From: JBGOUJ01 sp041477005
Lineage (GTDB): Bacteria; Acidobacteriota; Terriglobia; Bryobacterales; JACQDG01
Direction of reading: 5' to 3'
Assembly: GCA_041477005.1 (NCBI GenBank)
Contig: JBGOUJ010000425.1
Span: forward strand, 1-6,840
Length of the DNA: 6,840 nt
Below are positions 6,509 to 6,840 of the stretch, one piece after another. Below the pieces are notes generated by a model that saw only the letters and a program-made list of their open reading frames with translations, had not been told where the DNA came from and searched no databases. How positions within the stretch are numbered: the stretch's first letter is position 1; each line of letters starts with the position of its first letter. The position numbers and the translations under genes were made by a program.

Positions 6509-6797
6509 GAGGTAAGAATACTTGGATTATTGCCTTCGGGCATAGTAAGAAATATCACCATTGAGGCAAAGCCTCCGGGGGTCCCACGTGGCAGCCACCC
6601 TTTAGGTTTAGGGGGATCGACTTACCGCCCGACAGGCCGGTGCGGCTGAATGACTTGGTGATTCTCCATATGTAATTGATAGAAAATGATTTCGAGAGGC
6701 TCTTGCAACTTTTGGCAATCCGCCCTGGGGCGGCTGAGGGTCGAATCTCCTAGAAGGCCTAGTACGATTTTTGTCCCCAGAAGAGTACCACTTGCGG

Positions 6798-6826
6798 TTG
6801 AAAGACCCACACTGTTCCTGTATCAT
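6798..6826 (+). promoter_or_regulatory. Sigma70-type promoter at the right edge
   Basis: TTGAAA (6798-6803) and TATCAT (6821-6826) each match consensus at 5 of 6 positions and are 17 bases apart. Transcription would start near 6833 and run off the window, so the target is not visible. A 9-base direct repeat, TTCCTGTAT at 6815-6823 and 6831-6839, overlaps the -10 and start site and could be a regulator binding site. Confidence 0.5.
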
Positions 6827-6840
6827 AACTTTCCTGTATA

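Larger units (their letters stand above)
6005..6840. other. Gene-poor tail, partly AT-rich, with small hairpins
   Basis: I find no supported protein gene and cannot match it to rRNA, tRNA, tmRNA, RNase P or SRP RNA from memory. A 93-codon + frame (6126-6407) exists, but its codons (ATA, CTA, AGA, TCA) are unlike the GC-rich third positions of the neighbours, and AAGGA lies only 2 bases from its GTG. The tail holds a 12-base imperfect direct repeat, CATRTTGTCAAG, at 6143-6154 and 6253-6264. Small hairpins lie at 6531-6542 (TGCC-TTCG-GGCA), 6563-6575 (GAGGC-AAA-GCCTC) and 6720-6733 (CCGCC-CTGG-GGCGG). Base composition drops from about 70% GC in a sampled cinA line to about 35% at 6661-6720. Confidence 0.5.

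Noticed and set aside
6727..6760. GGGTCGAATCTCC, reminiscent of a tRNA T-arm
   Set aside because: The flanking bases do not form a 5-bp T stem, and no D arm, anticodon arm or acceptor pairing could be found.
6608..6826. 72-codon minus-strand frame at the right edge
   Set aside because: It has no recognisable motif and overlaps the promoter-like element and a hairpin.

Overview
The window is bacterial, GC-rich and densely coded on the + strand for about 6 kb, followed by about 830 bases with no convincing gene. The gene order (rimO, yacG, pgpA, a TIG/NHL-propeller gene, cinA, then a DegT-type aminotransferase) and the protein sequences look most like an Acidobacteriota chromosome of the Solibacter/Bryobacter type. 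That placement comes from recalled family resemblance, not from a search, and is only moderately secure. No mobile element, rRNA, tRNA or CRISPR array is recognisable.

Layout: bases 1-323 are non-coding, with two adjacent hairpins and a possible extended -10 promoter just ahead of rimO. rimO (324-1700), yacG (1697-1864) and pgpA (1848-2327) overlap end to start and form a tight, probably translationally coupled unit. A 129-base gap follows. It is filled by a large imperfect palindrome built of degenerate 7-base repeats and able to fold into a 25-bp RNA stem. Next come a cytoplasmic-looking TIG + NHL beta-propeller gene (2457-3488) and, 12 bases later, cinA (3501-4747). cinA is broken by an apparent one-base deletion near 3609. 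After 54 bases comes a PLP-dependent sugar aminotransferase (4802-6004) with its own good Shine-Dalgarno.

The tail (6005-6840) is more AT-rich in places. It holds a textbook sigma70-type promoter at 6052-6080 with no credible ORF behind it, several small hairpins, and a second promoter-like element at 6798-6826 firing off the window's right edge.

Functionally the block is mostly housekeeping: ribosomal protein S12 modification (RimO), a gyrase-binding zinc peptide (YacG), phosphatidylglycerol synthesis (PgpA) and pyridine-nucleotide salvage (CinA). The propeller protein and the aminotransferase (likely nucleotide-sugar or surface-glycan amination) have no visible pathway partners here. I do not see a clearly new system. 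The points most worth a second look are the palindromic heptamer array, the orphan promoter with its gene-free tail, and the cinA frameshift.
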